The notes under the pieces were generated by a model that made no database searches, had not been told where the DNA came from, and saw nothing but the letters and a program-made list of their open reading frames with translations. A stretch of DNA of 21,058 nucleotides from Clostridia bacterium (GTDB lineage: Bacteria > Bacillota_A > Clostridia > Oscillospirales > CAG-272), in NCBI GenBank assembly GCA_017453335.1, contig JAFTKI010000026.1, positions 1 through 21,058 on the forward strand, given 5' to 3'. Shown here piece by piece: positions 1-7,979 of this stretch (the first letter of the stretch is position 1; every line of letters starts with the position of its first letter). The position numbers and the translations under genes were made by a program.

Positions 1-1294
1 CATAAGCGCCAATGCTCGTCACACCATTCGGTAGTGTGATGCTTGTAAGGCTGTCGCAACCATAGAACGCATAATCGCCAATGCTCATCACGCTCTTCGG
101 GAGCGTGATGCCGGTAAGGCTACTGCAATTAGAGAACGCCCATTCCCCAATGCTCGTCACACTATCGGGAATTGTGATACTTGCAAGACTTGCACAGTCC
201 TTGAACGCAGAATCGCCAACACTCGTCACACCATTCGGTAGCGTGATGCTTGTAAGGCTACTGCAACCGGAGAACGCATCATTTCCAATACTCGTCACGC
301 TATTCGGGAGCGTGATGCCGGTAAGGCTACTGCAATAATAGAACGCCAACATATCAATGCTCGTCACACTATTAGGAAGTGTGATGTTTTTAAGGCTTGT
401 GCAACGATAAAACGCACCCTCGCCAATACTTTTCACGCAGTTCGGGATCGTGATGCTTTTAAGTTTAGTGCAATTCTCGAAAGCATACTTGCCAATGCTC
501 GTCACACGATTGGGAATGGTGACACTTGCAAGACCTGCGCAATTCTGGAACGCAGAATTGCCAATGCTCGTCACGCTATTGGGAATTGTGATGTTTGTAA
601 GGCTTGTGCAAAAGGAGAACAGACCCTCGCTAATGCTTGTTACGCTATCCGGTATCGTGATACCTGTAAGATTTGTGCAACCGGAGAACGCCCAGTAGCC
701 AAGGCTCACCACGCTATTGGGAATTATGATGTTTGTAAGGCCTATACAATGACAGAATGCACCCCTACCAATACGTATCACGCCATTCGGTATCGTAATA
801 CTTGTAAGGCTTGTGCAATAGTAGAACGCAGATTTACCAATGCTCGTCATGCTGTCGGGGATCGTGATGCTTGTAAGGTTAGTGCAATAAGAGAACGCAT
901 AATCGCCAATACTTGTCACACCGATTGGAATCGTGATGCTTGTAAGGTTAGTGCAACCAAAGAACGCATCATTTCCAATACTCGTCACACTGCCATCTGC
1001 CGGAATCACACTGTTTTGGCATCCTGCAACCAGCGTTTTACTTGCCGTCTCTATCAAGCAATTTTCTGTGGAATGGTATGTCGGATTCCCTTTCTCTACC
1101 ACAATACTTGTAAGGCTACTGCAATAATTGAACACATACTCACCAATGCTCGTTACGCGGTCCGGAATATTGATACTTGTAAGTTTCTCACAACCATAGA
1201 ACGTATAATCGCCTATGCTCGTCACGCTATTCGGAAGCGTGATGTCGGTAAGGTTTCTACAATGATAGAACGCATAATCGCCAATGCTCGTCAC
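1..1294 (-). repeat. Tandem 69-bp coding repeats (LRR_5, 23 aa)
   Basis: About 18 tandem units with 69-nt spacing encode the LRR domain of the lipoprotein. Conserved stretches (ACGAGCATTGGC, TTCTATTATTGCA-like, CTTACAAGCATCACG-like, ATTCCGAAT-like on the minus strand) recur in every unit. One unit (about 1156-989) is extended by 99 nt. The array continues past the left edge. Because units are similar at the DNA level, repeat number could change by recombination. Confidence 0.88.
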
Positions 1295-1717
1295 GCGCCA
1301 GCCCTCGGGAGATGTAGGGGGGATCACTACATCCAAGTCGGTGCAAGTGCCGATTCCGCTGACAGAGCAAGTTCCGTCGCCGTTGGATGTAAAGCTCAAT
1401 CCTGTGCTATAGCGAATATCACCACAGGTTGTACAAATGTTTTTTACATAATCATGCCCCGCCGCGATCTCGGTCTGCGCTACCAATACCGCATTACAAA
1501 CCGAGCAGTGTTTTCCCTCGGTCAAACCGCTTGCAGTACAAGTTGCATCCTTTGCCGCATCGATCACTTCGGTATGACCGCCGATGCACGGATCGATGTT
1601 TTCTTCATTTGCAGGGGGAGTGGTTGTTTCTGTATCATCGCCGCACGAAGCGAAGGCAAAAAGAGAGATGCAAGTCAACGCGCAAACCAACAACGCTGTT
1701 AAAAATTTTTTTGTCAT
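1..1717 (-). CDS. BspA-type leucine-rich-repeat surface lipoprotein (3' end outside window)
   Basis: Partial gene: 572 codons from ATG at 1717, open to the window edge with no stop. A GGAGGAG ribosome site lies 7 nt before the ATG. Residues 1-24 are a lipoprotein signal (KK, hydrophobic core, FAS before Cys25), followed by a Thr/Pro/acidic linker. Residues about 46-100 form a Cys-rich segment with CSVC and CTTC pairs, of a kind I associate with clostridial BspA-like proteins. From residue 142 there are 17 complete LRR_5 repeats (VTSIG..AF..C.SLTSITIPNS type, 23 aa each) and the start of an eighteenth. Repeat 3 carries a 33-residue insertion. The family consists of extracellular, lipid- or wall-anchored proteins, often linked to adhesion, with no enzymatic activity; ligand and function here are unknown. 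It follows the dcw terminator in the same orientation and is probably transcribed separately; I could not assign a promoter. The lipobox is slightly atypical (Phe at -3). Confidence 0.9.
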   Translation of the reverse strand, partial: MTKKFLTALLVCALTCISLFAFASCGDDTETTTPPANEENIDPCIGGHTEVIDAAKDATCTASGLTEGKHCSVCNAVLVAQTEIAAGHDYVKNICTTCGDIRYSTGLSFTSNGDGTCSVSGIGTCTDLDVVIPPTSPEGWRVTSIGDYAFYHCRNLTDITLPNSVTSIGDYTFYGCEKLTSINIPDRVTSIGEYVFNYCSSLTSIVVEKGNPTYHSTENCLIETASKTLVAGCQNSVIPADGSVTSIGNDAFFGCTNLTSITIPIGVTSIGDYAFSYCTNLTSITIPDSMTSIGKSAFYYCTSLTSITIPNGVIRIGRGAFCHCIGLTNIIIPNSVVSLGYWAFSGCTNLTGITIPDSVTSISEGLFSFCTSLTNITIPNSVTSIGNSAFQNCAGLASVTIPNRVTSIGKYAFENCTKLKSITIPNCVKSIGEGAFYRCTSLKNITLPNSVTSIDMLAFYYCSSLTGITLPNSVTSIGNDAFSGCSSLTSITLPNGVTSVGDSAFKDCASLASITIPDSVTSIGEWAFSNCSSLTGITLPKSVMSIGDYAFYGCDSLTSITLPNGVTSIGAY

Positions 1718-1779
1718 TTTCTTTCTCCTCCAAATTTTTATATATCCTTTTTCATAATTTCATTTTTTCTTTTATTTTT

Positions 1780-1800
1780 TGCAAATAAAGTGCAAATAAG
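1780..1800. repeat. Short direct repeat upstream of the LRR lipoprotein gene
   Basis: On the plus strand TGCAAATAAAG is followed directly by TGCAAATAAG (minus strand: CTTATTTGCA then CTTTATTTGCA), 63-83 nt upstream of the lipoprotein ATG in a very AT-rich stretch. It could be an operator or part of a promoter, but no convincing -35/-10 pair could be placed around it. The function is unknown. Confidence 0.35.
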
Positions 1801-1854
1801 CTTATTTTTCGTGTAATTTTGATCCTTCCGGCCCTGATTTTTGGGAGTTAAGGC

Positions 1855-1888
1855 GAAAACAACCGAACAAGCAAAGGCTTCTTCGGTT
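1855..1888 (-). terminator. Intrinsic terminator at the end of the dcw operon
   Basis: On the minus strand, 14 nt after the ftsQ stop, AACCGAAGAAGC (1888-1877) pairs with GCTTGTTCGGTT (1872-1861) around a 4-nt loop: 12 positions with one mismatch, followed by GTTTTC. It marks the end of the operon and separates it from the LRR lipoprotein gene. The plus strand also has a short T run after the stem, so some bidirectional activity is possible. Confidence 0.75.
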
Positions 1889-1901
1889 ATTTTGTATTCA
1901 A

Positions 1902-2798
1902 TTAGTTGTGAGCAAGCTGCTCATATGAGGAAAGCGCGCGATAAGTCGGCTTTTCGGTGTTGGAAACGTCCACCACGGAAAGCGTTTGGAAATCCACGTT
2001 CTTAAGCTCCATGATCCGGGCTACAAGATTCATTTTTACATTCATATCCCCCACCTTGCCGAGCTTGATACGGCAGGCATCCTGCATCACATAAGATACA
2101 CTGAATTTTCCGGAAAAATCCAACTCAGTGATCTGATCCCAATATCCGCGCGCATCCAACTCACGAACCAGCTCTCCGATGTATGCGGTGTCGGGGGTAT
2201 TGGAAGAAAATTGAACCGCTTCTCCCGGGATAAAAGCAGCGCCTGCGGGAAGCGTAACCTTGGGATATGCGGAAAGAGAGGCTTCGTCGTCGGTTGCATA
2301 CATGGTCTTCAGATCGGAGTCCAGAACGTAAAAGGTGCCGTTTTGCTCGGTATACATCATGTTCTTGACCTCGGTCACGGTAATGGTGATGCTTCCGAAG
2401 CGACGCTCGATACCGATGGTCTTGATACAATGCTTGGTATCCCACTCAAAGATGCGATTGCGAAGCTCATCGTCGTCGGGCAGAGCAAAAAGCTCCTGAT
2501 CGACGGCAAGCTGTGCGGCATCAATGATCTGCTCATCGGTATAAAACGTATTATTTACAACGTCAATGCTGCTCACACGGAACATGGGCAGAATGATAAG
2601 AATCAAACCGATCAGAAGGATCGCGGCAGACGAAATCAGCATCCCCAAGCGGAGCAGACGAAGCAGCTCGGGGTTGGGACGCTTGCGGCGACCGTAGGTA
2701 TAGGCAGGTCTGTTCTGCGCAGGAGCCCGACGCGCGGAGGCTTGCGCTCTTCCCTGTTGCGGCGCCGCAGTCTGTGTTCTGTTTTGGTGATTGTTCAT
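1902..2798 (-). CDS. ftsQ: FtsQ/DivIB-family cell division protein
   Basis: 298 aa. FtsQ/DivIB is a bitopic division protein that, with FtsL and DivIC/FtsB, regulates the FtsW-PBP septal synthase. Seen here: a cytoplasmic Gln/Arg/Ala-rich tail (1-47), one membrane helix at about 48-72, then a POTRA-type start (FRVSSIDVVNNTFYTDEQI, about 73-91) leading into an extracytoplasmic FtsQ-like domain. An open frame reaches back to 2951 inside murG, but the ATG at 2798 is chosen because it has an AAGGATAGGA site just upstream, starts 17 nt after the murG stop, and gives normal family length. It is the last gene of the operon. It is assigned to ftsQ/divIB by topology and position more than by a diagnostic motif. 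Confidence 0.85.
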   Translation of the reverse strand: MNNHQNRTQTAAPQQGRAQASARRAPAQNRPAYTYGRRKRPNPELLRLLRLGMLISSAAILLIGLILIILPMFRVSSIDVVNNTFYTDEQIIDAAQLAVDQELFALPDDDELRNRIFEWDTKHCIKTIGIERRFGSITITVTEVKNMMYTEQNGTFYVLDSDLKTMYATDDEASLSAYPKVTLPAGAAFIPGEAVQFSSNTPDTAYIGELVRELDARGYWDQITELDFSGKFSVSYVMQDACRIKLGKVGDMNVKMNLVARIMELKNVDFQTLSVVDVSNTEKPTYRALSSYEQLAHN

Positions 2799-2814
2799 AA
2801 TCGTCCTATCCTTT

Positions 2815-3939
2815 TTAACCTTTTGTTTTTTCAAGTAATGCCTGAATATCTTTCCAGATATGCCTTCCAACATCGGGATCGGAAAACTCTGCGATATTAC
2901 GCTTGAGCGTCTCGCAAAGCGCGGTGTCTTGAAAAAGTCTTTCCACGGCATCCGTCAAAGCGTTTGACGAGAGATCCTTTTCTTCCACCAGGATCGCCGC
3001 ATTCCGATCGGCAAGTGCCTTCGCGTTTTTGAATTGATGATTGTCCGCTACGAACGGAGACGGGATCAGGATCGCGGGCTTTTGCTGGTGTGCAAGCTCG
3101 GAAACCGTCATGGCACCCGCGCGGGAGATCACCGCATCCGAAGCACTCATATAAAGCGGCATCTGATAAATATAATCCACGATACGGCAGTTGGAATACG
3201 CATCCAATCCAAGCTCGCAAAATCTGGCACGTGTGCTTTCAAAATCGCGTTTACCGGTTGCATGAACATGGATCACGTTCGGATTTTTTGCGCTGAATTC
3301 CTTCATCAGCTCCAGCACCGCCGAGTTAACAGTGCTTGCTCCCATACTGCCTCCAAACGAAAGCAGCAGACGTTGATCTGCGGAAAATCCGAGTTCCTTC
3401 TTTGCTTGCTCCGCCGTACAGTGATCAAACTGTGCGCGCAACGGGTTCCCTACCCGATGCACCTTATCCTGCGTCTTGAGATCGTTCGCCGTGGCTTCAA
3501 AGTTCGTCCAGATCATATCCACATGCTTCTGAAGACGTTTTACGGTCATCCCCGGGATCGCGTTGGATTCGTGGATCGCTGTCGGAATCCCTCGGTCTGC
3601 CGCCGCCTTCATGATCGGCCAGGATGCGTATCCGCCTGTTCCGATCACGATATCGGGCTGAAAGTCGTCTAAAATCTTTTGTGTTTCCTTCAGCTTTGGT
3701 GAGCGGAGTGCCAGCCAAAGCGCTTTGATATTGGAGGGTGAGAGCGAACGCTTGATCCCCATGGAGCGAACGAAGTGCAGCCGATATCCCTCACGGGGAA
3801 CCAGATCGGCTTCCTTTCCGGTTCGGATTCCAACGAATTCGATCACGGCAGAAGGATCGTTTTCCTTGATGATCTCCGCGATCGCAAGTGCAGGATTGAT
3901 ATGTCCTGCGGTTCCGCCGCCTGTCAGTAAAACTCTCAT
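2815..3939 (-). CDS. murG: UDP-GlcNAc:lipid I GlcNAc transferase (MurG)
   Basis: 374 aa, normal length. MurG is a GT-B (GT28) enzyme on the inner membrane face that transfers GlcNAc from UDP-GlcNAc to lipid I, making lipid II. Visible motifs are the N-terminal glycine loop GGTAGH (8-13), GTGGYAS (100-106), HESNAIPG (123-130; HEQN is more usual), the second glycine loop GGSMGA (196-201), and the UDP-GlcNAc-binding region SRAGAMTVSEL (272-282) with PSPFVADNHQ (293-302). Its ATG overlaps the stop of the upstream small membrane protein by one base (TAATG), which suggests translational coupling. murC, which often follows murG in other dcw clusters, is absent and ftsQ comes next. Confidence 0.97.
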   Translation of the reverse strand: MRVLLTGGGTAGHINPALAIAEIIKENDPSAVIEFVGIRTGKEADLVPREGYRLHFVRSMGIKRSLSPSNIKALWLALRSPKLKETQKILDDFQPDIVIGTGGYASWPIMKAAADRGIPTAIHESNAIPGMTVKRLQKHVDMIWTNFEATANDLKTQDKVHRVGNPLRAQFDHCTAEQAKKELGFSADQRLLLSFGGSMGASTVNSAVLELMKEFSAKNPNVIHVHATGKRDFESTRARFCELGLDAYSNCRIVDYIYQMPLYMSASDAVISRAGAMTVSELAHQQKPAILIPSPFVADNHQFKNAKALADRNAAILVEEKDLSSNALTDAVERLFQDTALCETLKRNIAEFSDPDVGRHIWKDIQALLEKTKG

Positions 3940-4241
3940 TACAGCACCATCCCCGCAGCGGGAACCCTCCAGATAATGGCAGTTCCAATGAAAAATGCAA
4001 CGGTCAAGAGAGCGGAGATCGAATACCAGCGCTTATCGCCGCGGAAGTACGGCACGAAGCTGAACAAAAGAAAGCTTGCCGCCGCCAATCCCAAAACGGT
4101 AAAAATGCAGTTGATGAGAACGTCTAACGACTCAATGGTAAAAGAGTTTCCGAACATTGCCAAAATCAGCAACAAAAGGCTTGACGCGCCTGTGGCGATT
4201 GATAAGGTTACCTTGAAATGATGTGTTCTGCGTTTTTGCAC
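3939..4241 (-). CDS. Small three-helix membrane protein between ftsW and murG, unrecognised
   Basis: 100 aa from a GTG at 4241. The frame opens further to a TTG at 4259, but that codon overlaps the ribosome site; AAAGGAG lies 8 nt before the GTG, so GTG is preferred. The N-terminus is basic (QKRRTHHFK). Three hydrophobic segments follow, roughly residues 11-31, 39-63 and 72-93 of the GTG form, separated by short loops, including a basic FRGDKRW turn between helices 2 and 3. No catalytic motif is visible and I do not recognise the family. It lies 35 nt after ftsW and shares one base with murG, so it is almost certainly translated with them. A role in lipid II synthesis, flipping or synthase assembly is possible from position only. 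Confidence 0.72.
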   Translation of the reverse strand: MQKRRTHHFKVTLSIATGASSLLLLILAMFGNSFTIESLDVLINCIFTVLGLAAASFLLFSFVPYFRGDKRWYSISALLTVAFFIGTAIIWRVPAAGMVL

Positions 4242-4276
4242 GGTATCTTCTCCTTTCAAAAATTTTATGGTAATGC

Positions 4277-5494
4277 TTATACTTTTCTGTGAGATGCGTA
4301 GCGCGAGAGCGAGAGAATGATTCCCACCTCAACGATCTGCAAGATGAGTGACGTGCCTCCGTAGCTGAAGAACGGAAGCGCGATGCCCGTATTCGGCATC
4401 ATATTGGTAACAACGGCAATGTTCAAAATTACCTGCAGGGCAACCTTGAACGAAAGGCCGTAAACGATCAGCGCACTGCACTTGTCGGGCAGGTGACGTG
4501 CGATGTAAAAGCCGCGCCACACCAAAGCAACGAAAAGTGCCACCACGAGCAAGGCTCCGAAGAAGCCAAGCTCCTCGCACACGATGGTGTAAATAAAGTC
4601 ATTTTGCGGCTGTGAAACGTAGCCGAATTTCTGTCGGCTGTTTCCAAGCCCCGTTCCGAAGATACCGCCCGAGCCGATCGCCATGAGTCCTTGTAAGGTC
4701 TGCCATGCCGAGCCCAACGGATCTGCCTCCTCGATATTCCACCAGGTCAGCACACGCGTTTGCGCATACTCGGAAACCAGCACCAACAGGCACCCTGCGC
4801 AAACGATCGCAGCACCGATGCCGATGATCCAACGCATCCGCGTCCCTCCCAGAAACATGACCGCCATACCGATCATACCGATGATCATAACGCCCGAAAT
4901 GTGCTTTTCAATGGCAATCAGACCAATCAGCGTTACAATGAAAATTCCGGGGAACAAAACACCGTACTTGAAGCTTCCGCCAAAGCGATGCTCCGACAAG
5001 ATCTTCTTTTCGTGATCACTCATAAACCTTGCAAGACTCAACACGAGTGCAAGCTTTGCGATCTCGGAGGGCTGCAGCGTAAATACTTTAAAGTCCAGCC
5101 AACGCTTCGCACCGCTGCCAAGATCGGTTCCAATGAGCGGAACCAGCAAAAGAAGCACGATCGAGATCCCAAACAGTATATAGCTGAGGTCCCGCCAGAA
5201 GATCGGCGTGCAGAATGCCGCGATAAACGATGCGAATGCAACACCCATGAGGATAAAAACCAGATGTCTTGCGATAAAATAAGTGGTGTCATCGTGGTAT
5301 TGCTCGGCGTAAACCGAGGATGCACTGTATACCATCACGCAGCCAAACAAGAGCAGTGCCGCCGTGATCAGGAGAAACGGAACGTCCACGATCCCTTTGG
5401 TGGGAATCGCTTTTTCCGTCTTTTCCTCATGAATCTTTTCGCGGTAGATAACGTCGCGTTTTTCGGCACGAGCCTGCCGCCTATCAAAGTTCAT
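4277..5494 (-). CDS. ftsW: FtsW/SpoVE/RodA-family (SEDS) peptidoglycan glycosyltransferase
   Basis: 405 aa, usual length. SEDS proteins polymerise lipid II into glycan strands together with a class B PBP. After a charged N-terminal tail (about 1-35) there are about ten hydrophobic segments. Signatures: VYSASS (55-60), GAKRWL (128-133), QPSE (141-144), GLGNSRQKFGY (282-292), QPQNDFIYT (295-303; Asp299 aligns with the essential SEDS aspartate) and PNTGIALPFFSYGGTS (367-382). The QPDLGT segment of many family members reads EKHISG here (196-201). It starts 26 nt after mraY, where murD often sits. In spore formers the cluster copy may be SpoVE rather than vegetative FtsW; the sequence alone does not decide. 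Confidence 0.93.
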   Translation of the reverse strand: MNFDRRQARAEKRDVIYREKIHEEKTEKAIPTKGIVDVPFLLITAALLLFGCVMVYSASSVYAEQYHDDTTYFIARHLVFILMGVAFASFIAAFCTPIFWRDLSYILFGISIVLLLLVPLIGTDLGSGAKRWLDFKVFTLQPSEIAKLALVLSLARFMSDHEKKILSEHRFGGSFKYGVLFPGIFIVTLIGLIAIEKHISGVMIIGMIGMAVMFLGGTRMRWIIGIGAAIVCAGCLLVLVSEYAQTRVLTWWNIEEADPLGSAWQTLQGLMAIGSGGIFGTGLGNSRQKFGYVSQPQNDFIYTIVCEELGFFGALLVVALFVALVWRGFYIARHLPDKCSALIVYGLSFKVALQVILNIAVVTNMMPNTGIALPFFSYGGTSLILQIVEVGIILSLSRYASHRKV

Positions 5495-5520
5495 ATACGT
5501 GCAACCTTTCTGTCAGTTTA

Positions 5521-6528
5521 TTACAGCGCGAACCACGCCAGAATACAAAATAATAGCTCTGCGATCGAAAAACAGATAACGATCTGATATTCGTTCCAGC
5601 CGTATTTTTCAAAATGATGATGAAGCGGTGCCATGCGGAAGATCCGCTTCCCTGTTCCCGTCAGCTTGCGTGTCAGCTTAAAGAATCCCGTTTGCAGGAA
5701 GCTGGACAGCATTTCGATGATAAAGACCGCACCGATCAGAAGTCCGATCAACGGCTCGTCGATCATAAAGCAGGACGCGATGATCATCGCACCAAAGAAC
5801 AAAGATCCCGTATCCCCCATAAAAACCTTTGCGGGATGGAAATTGTAGACCAAAAATCCAAGCGACGCGCCCAGCAAGGAAGCACTTACCAAGGAAAGCT
5901 GTTCATCCATCCAAACGAAGGCAAGACACGCGAAGAATCCGCCGATCACGAATACCACCGAGCTTGCAAGTCCGTCCAAGCCATCGGTCAGATTGGAACC
6001 GTTGACCACACCGACCAAGATAAGAACGGCGATGGGATACCATGCATATCCCAAATCAAAGAAGTGATTGGTAAACGGGATATGAAGCGAGGTGGAAAGA
6101 TTGCCCGTGTACGCCATTACGGTAACGTAGGCCGTGGCAATGACCAACTGCAAGAAAAGCTTTTGCTTGGCGCTGAGTCCCTCGTTTTGCTTTTTGATCA
6201 GCTTGTAGTAGTCATCCACAAAGCCGATCAGTCCGTTTGCCATCGCAAAGGCAAGCGTGAGCGCCAGGGGGATCAGCTCGGCAGATCTGCCCTGCACGGC
6301 GGTGTAGATAAAATACACTGCCATCACAAAGAGAAGCGGCAAAATAAAACCGATGCCTCCCATTGTGGGAGTTCCCTCCTTGTGCTTGTGCCAACGGGGA
6401 CCGATCTCAAGGATCACCTGTCCGACCTTGCGGGATTTGAGGTACGGAATCAGCCGTCTCTCTACCAGAACGGTCAGCAAAAGCACCGATACCGCAACCA
6501 ATAGAAATGTTATCACAAACGGATTCAC
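5521..6528 (-). CDS. mraY: Phospho-MurNAc-pentapeptide transferase (MraY)
   Basis: 335 aa. MraY is a polytopic membrane enzyme that moves phospho-MurNAc-pentapeptide from UDP onto undecaprenyl phosphate, forming lipid I. Motifs present: TPTMGG (53-58), GFVDDYYKL with Asp105-Asp106 (102-110), NLTDGLDG (179-186), FMGDTGS with Asp239 (236-242) and the APLHHHFE histidine motif (300-307), spread over about ten membrane helices. The start is a GTG at 6528 with AAGGGAGG about 11 nt upstream. It lies 29 nt after murF and 26 nt before ftsW. Confidence 0.97.
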   Translation of the reverse strand: MNPFVITFLLVAVSVLLLTVLVERRLIPYLKSRKVGQVILEIGPRWHKHKEGTPTMGGIGFILPLLFVMAVYFIYTAVQGRSAELIPLALTLAFAMANGLIGFVDDYYKLIKKQNEGLSAKQKLFLQLVIATAYVTVMAYTGNLSTSLHIPFTNHFFDLGYAWYPIAVLILVGVVNGSNLTDGLDGLASSVVFVIGGFFACLAFVWMDEQLSLVSASLLGASLGFLVYNFHPAKVFMGDTGSLFFGAMIIASCFMIDEPLIGLLIGAVFIIEMLSSFLQTGFFKLTRKLTGTGKRIFRMAPLHHHFEKYGWNEYQIVICFSIAELLFCILAWFAL

Positions 6529-6557
6529 AGCAACCGATTCCTCCCTTCAAGACTGTA

Positions 6558-7979
6558 TCAAGCCATTTTTTTCAAATACTCTAAGATCTGCTCTGCCCCA
6601 ACGCCTCGGCTGGCCTTTACCAGAAGAACATCTCCCGGCTGCAAGCATGCCTTTAGCTGTTCGGCAGTAAGCTGTAAGTTTTTGGCATCGCGGTTCTGAA
6701 CGATCGAGCCCTTCGGCATTCCGCTCTGCCGCGCACCCACGGCAATTTGCGATGCGTTGGCACCAACCGTGAACAAGCGGTCGATCTTTTTTTCGGCAAG
6801 ATAGGCTCCGACCGAGCGGTGCAGCGCGGGGCTGTCACTGCCAAGCTCCAGCATATCGCCAAGCACCGCTATGCTTCTTCTTCCCGTGCTGGAGCAATAC
6901 TGGCGAAGAACCTCAACGGCGGCGATCATCGATTCGGGAGACGCATTGTAGCAATCCTCCAAAACCGTGAAGTCTCCCATATCGTAAATGTGCTGACGCA
7001 TCCCGTCGGGCGTATAGCGAAGCAATCCTTCGCGGATCTGCGCCTCTTCAAGTCCTGCCAGTGTTGCAACCGCAAAGGCATACAGCGCGGCGTATACGTT
7101 ATGCTTGCCCAGAATGCGAATGACCAGATCGCGGTATTCATGCGTGCCATGCACGATATCAAAAACCGTTCTGTTGGTTTCCACTCTTATATTCTTTGCA
7201 TAAAACTCAACATTTTCACGCGAAGTCGACACATAGACCGTGCGGTAACTTTTACCGCGAACGTTTCGCAAAAGCGGCTCGTCTGCGCTGAGGATCAAAA
7301 CGCCGTTTTCCTTGAGTCCCGAAAGGATCTCCAGCTTTGCGCGGCAAATATTCTCTCTGGAGCCAAGCATTTCTATATGCGAGCTTCCGATGTTGGTGAT
7401 CACGGCAATATCGGGCTCGGCTGCGATCGAAAGACGTTCGATCTCACCAAAACCGCTCATGCCCATTTCCAAAACCGACCACTCACAGTCGGCGGGAACC
7501 GTGATCATCGAAAGCGGCATTCCGATCAGGCTGTTGTGGTTTCCCGGTGTTTTTGCGACCTGCTTTCCCACCGAAAGAACCGATGCGATCAGATCCTTGG
7601 TGGTGGTCTTTCCAACACTGCCCGTTACCGCAACCGTTTTGCAATGCAGGTAAGTGCGATAATTATTCGCCAATCTGGAGAGAGCCAGCTCGGTATCGTT
7701 GACCACGATTGCGGTTGCTTCGGAGTTCTCAAGCTCGGGAGTACGGCGCTCGCAGATCACGCAACGGCAGCCCTTTTCAAGCGCGTAAGCGATATAATCG
7801 TGACCGTCCACCCGCTCGCCTCGCAGGGCAACGAATGCGGTCTCGGCATCAGCCTCTCGGGAATCGGTGCAGATAAACCGAACCGCAACCTCACCAAGCG
7901 CCCCTTGGCGAAGCTCCCCTCCGCACAAACGCGAGAGGGTTCCGAAGCTGATTTGATTGATGCTGAATCGTGTTTTCAT
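6558..7979 (-). CDS. murF: UDP-MurNAc-tripeptide:D-Ala-D-Ala ligase (MurF)
   Basis: 473 aa. MurF is a cytoplasmic ATP-dependent Mur ligase that adds D-Ala-D-Ala to UDP-MurNAc-tripeptide. The N-terminal substrate domain contains CTDSREA (37-43) and FVALRGERVDGHDYI (49-63). The ATP loop is TGSVGKTTTKD (119-129), followed by TPGNHNSLIG and the central-domain VITNIGSSHIEMLGS. The C-terminal region has VLEDCYNASPESM and AVLGDMLELG, both typical of MurF. Its ATG overlaps the murE stop by four bases (ATGA), implying coupled translation and equal output of the two sequential ligases. Confidence 0.97.
   Translation of the reverse strand: MKTRFSINQISFGTLSRLCGGELRQGALGEVAVRFICTDSREADAETAFVALRGERVDGHDYIAYALEKGCRCVICERRTPELENSEATAIVVNDTELALSRLANNYRTYLHCKTVAVTGSVGKTTTKDLIASVLSVGKQVAKTPGNHNSLIGMPLSMITVPADCEWSVLEMGMSGFGEIERLSIAAEPDIAVITNIGSSHIEMLGSRENICRAKLEILSGLKENGVLILSADEPLLRNVRGKSYRTVYVSTSRENVEFYAKNIRVETNRTVFDIVHGTHEYRDLVIRILGKHNVYAALYAFAVATLAGLEEAQIREGLLRYTPDGMRQHIYDMGDFTVLEDCYNASPESMIAAVEVLRQYCSSTGRRSIAVLGDMLELGSDSPALHRSVGAYLAEKKIDRLFTVGANASQIAVGARQSGMPKGSIVQNRDAKNLQLTAEQLKACLQPGDVLLVKASRGVGAEQILEYLKKMA

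Noticed and set aside
1..1294. CRISPR-like array because of regularly spaced repeats
   Set aside because: The period is 69 nt, conserved and variable positions follow codon structure, and the whole array translates into LRR_5 units without stops.
749..1702. Long plus-strand open frame (317 codons) over the LRR gene, with several shorter ones
   Set aside because: They are the antisense of the minus-strand LRR repeats. The minus frame gives a signal peptide, ribosome site and clean repeat units, while the plus frames give only low-complexity repeat shadows.
2799..2951. N-terminal extension of FtsQ starting inside murG
   Set aside because: It would overlap murG by over 130 nt. The ATG at 2798 has a good ribosome site and gives standard length and topology.
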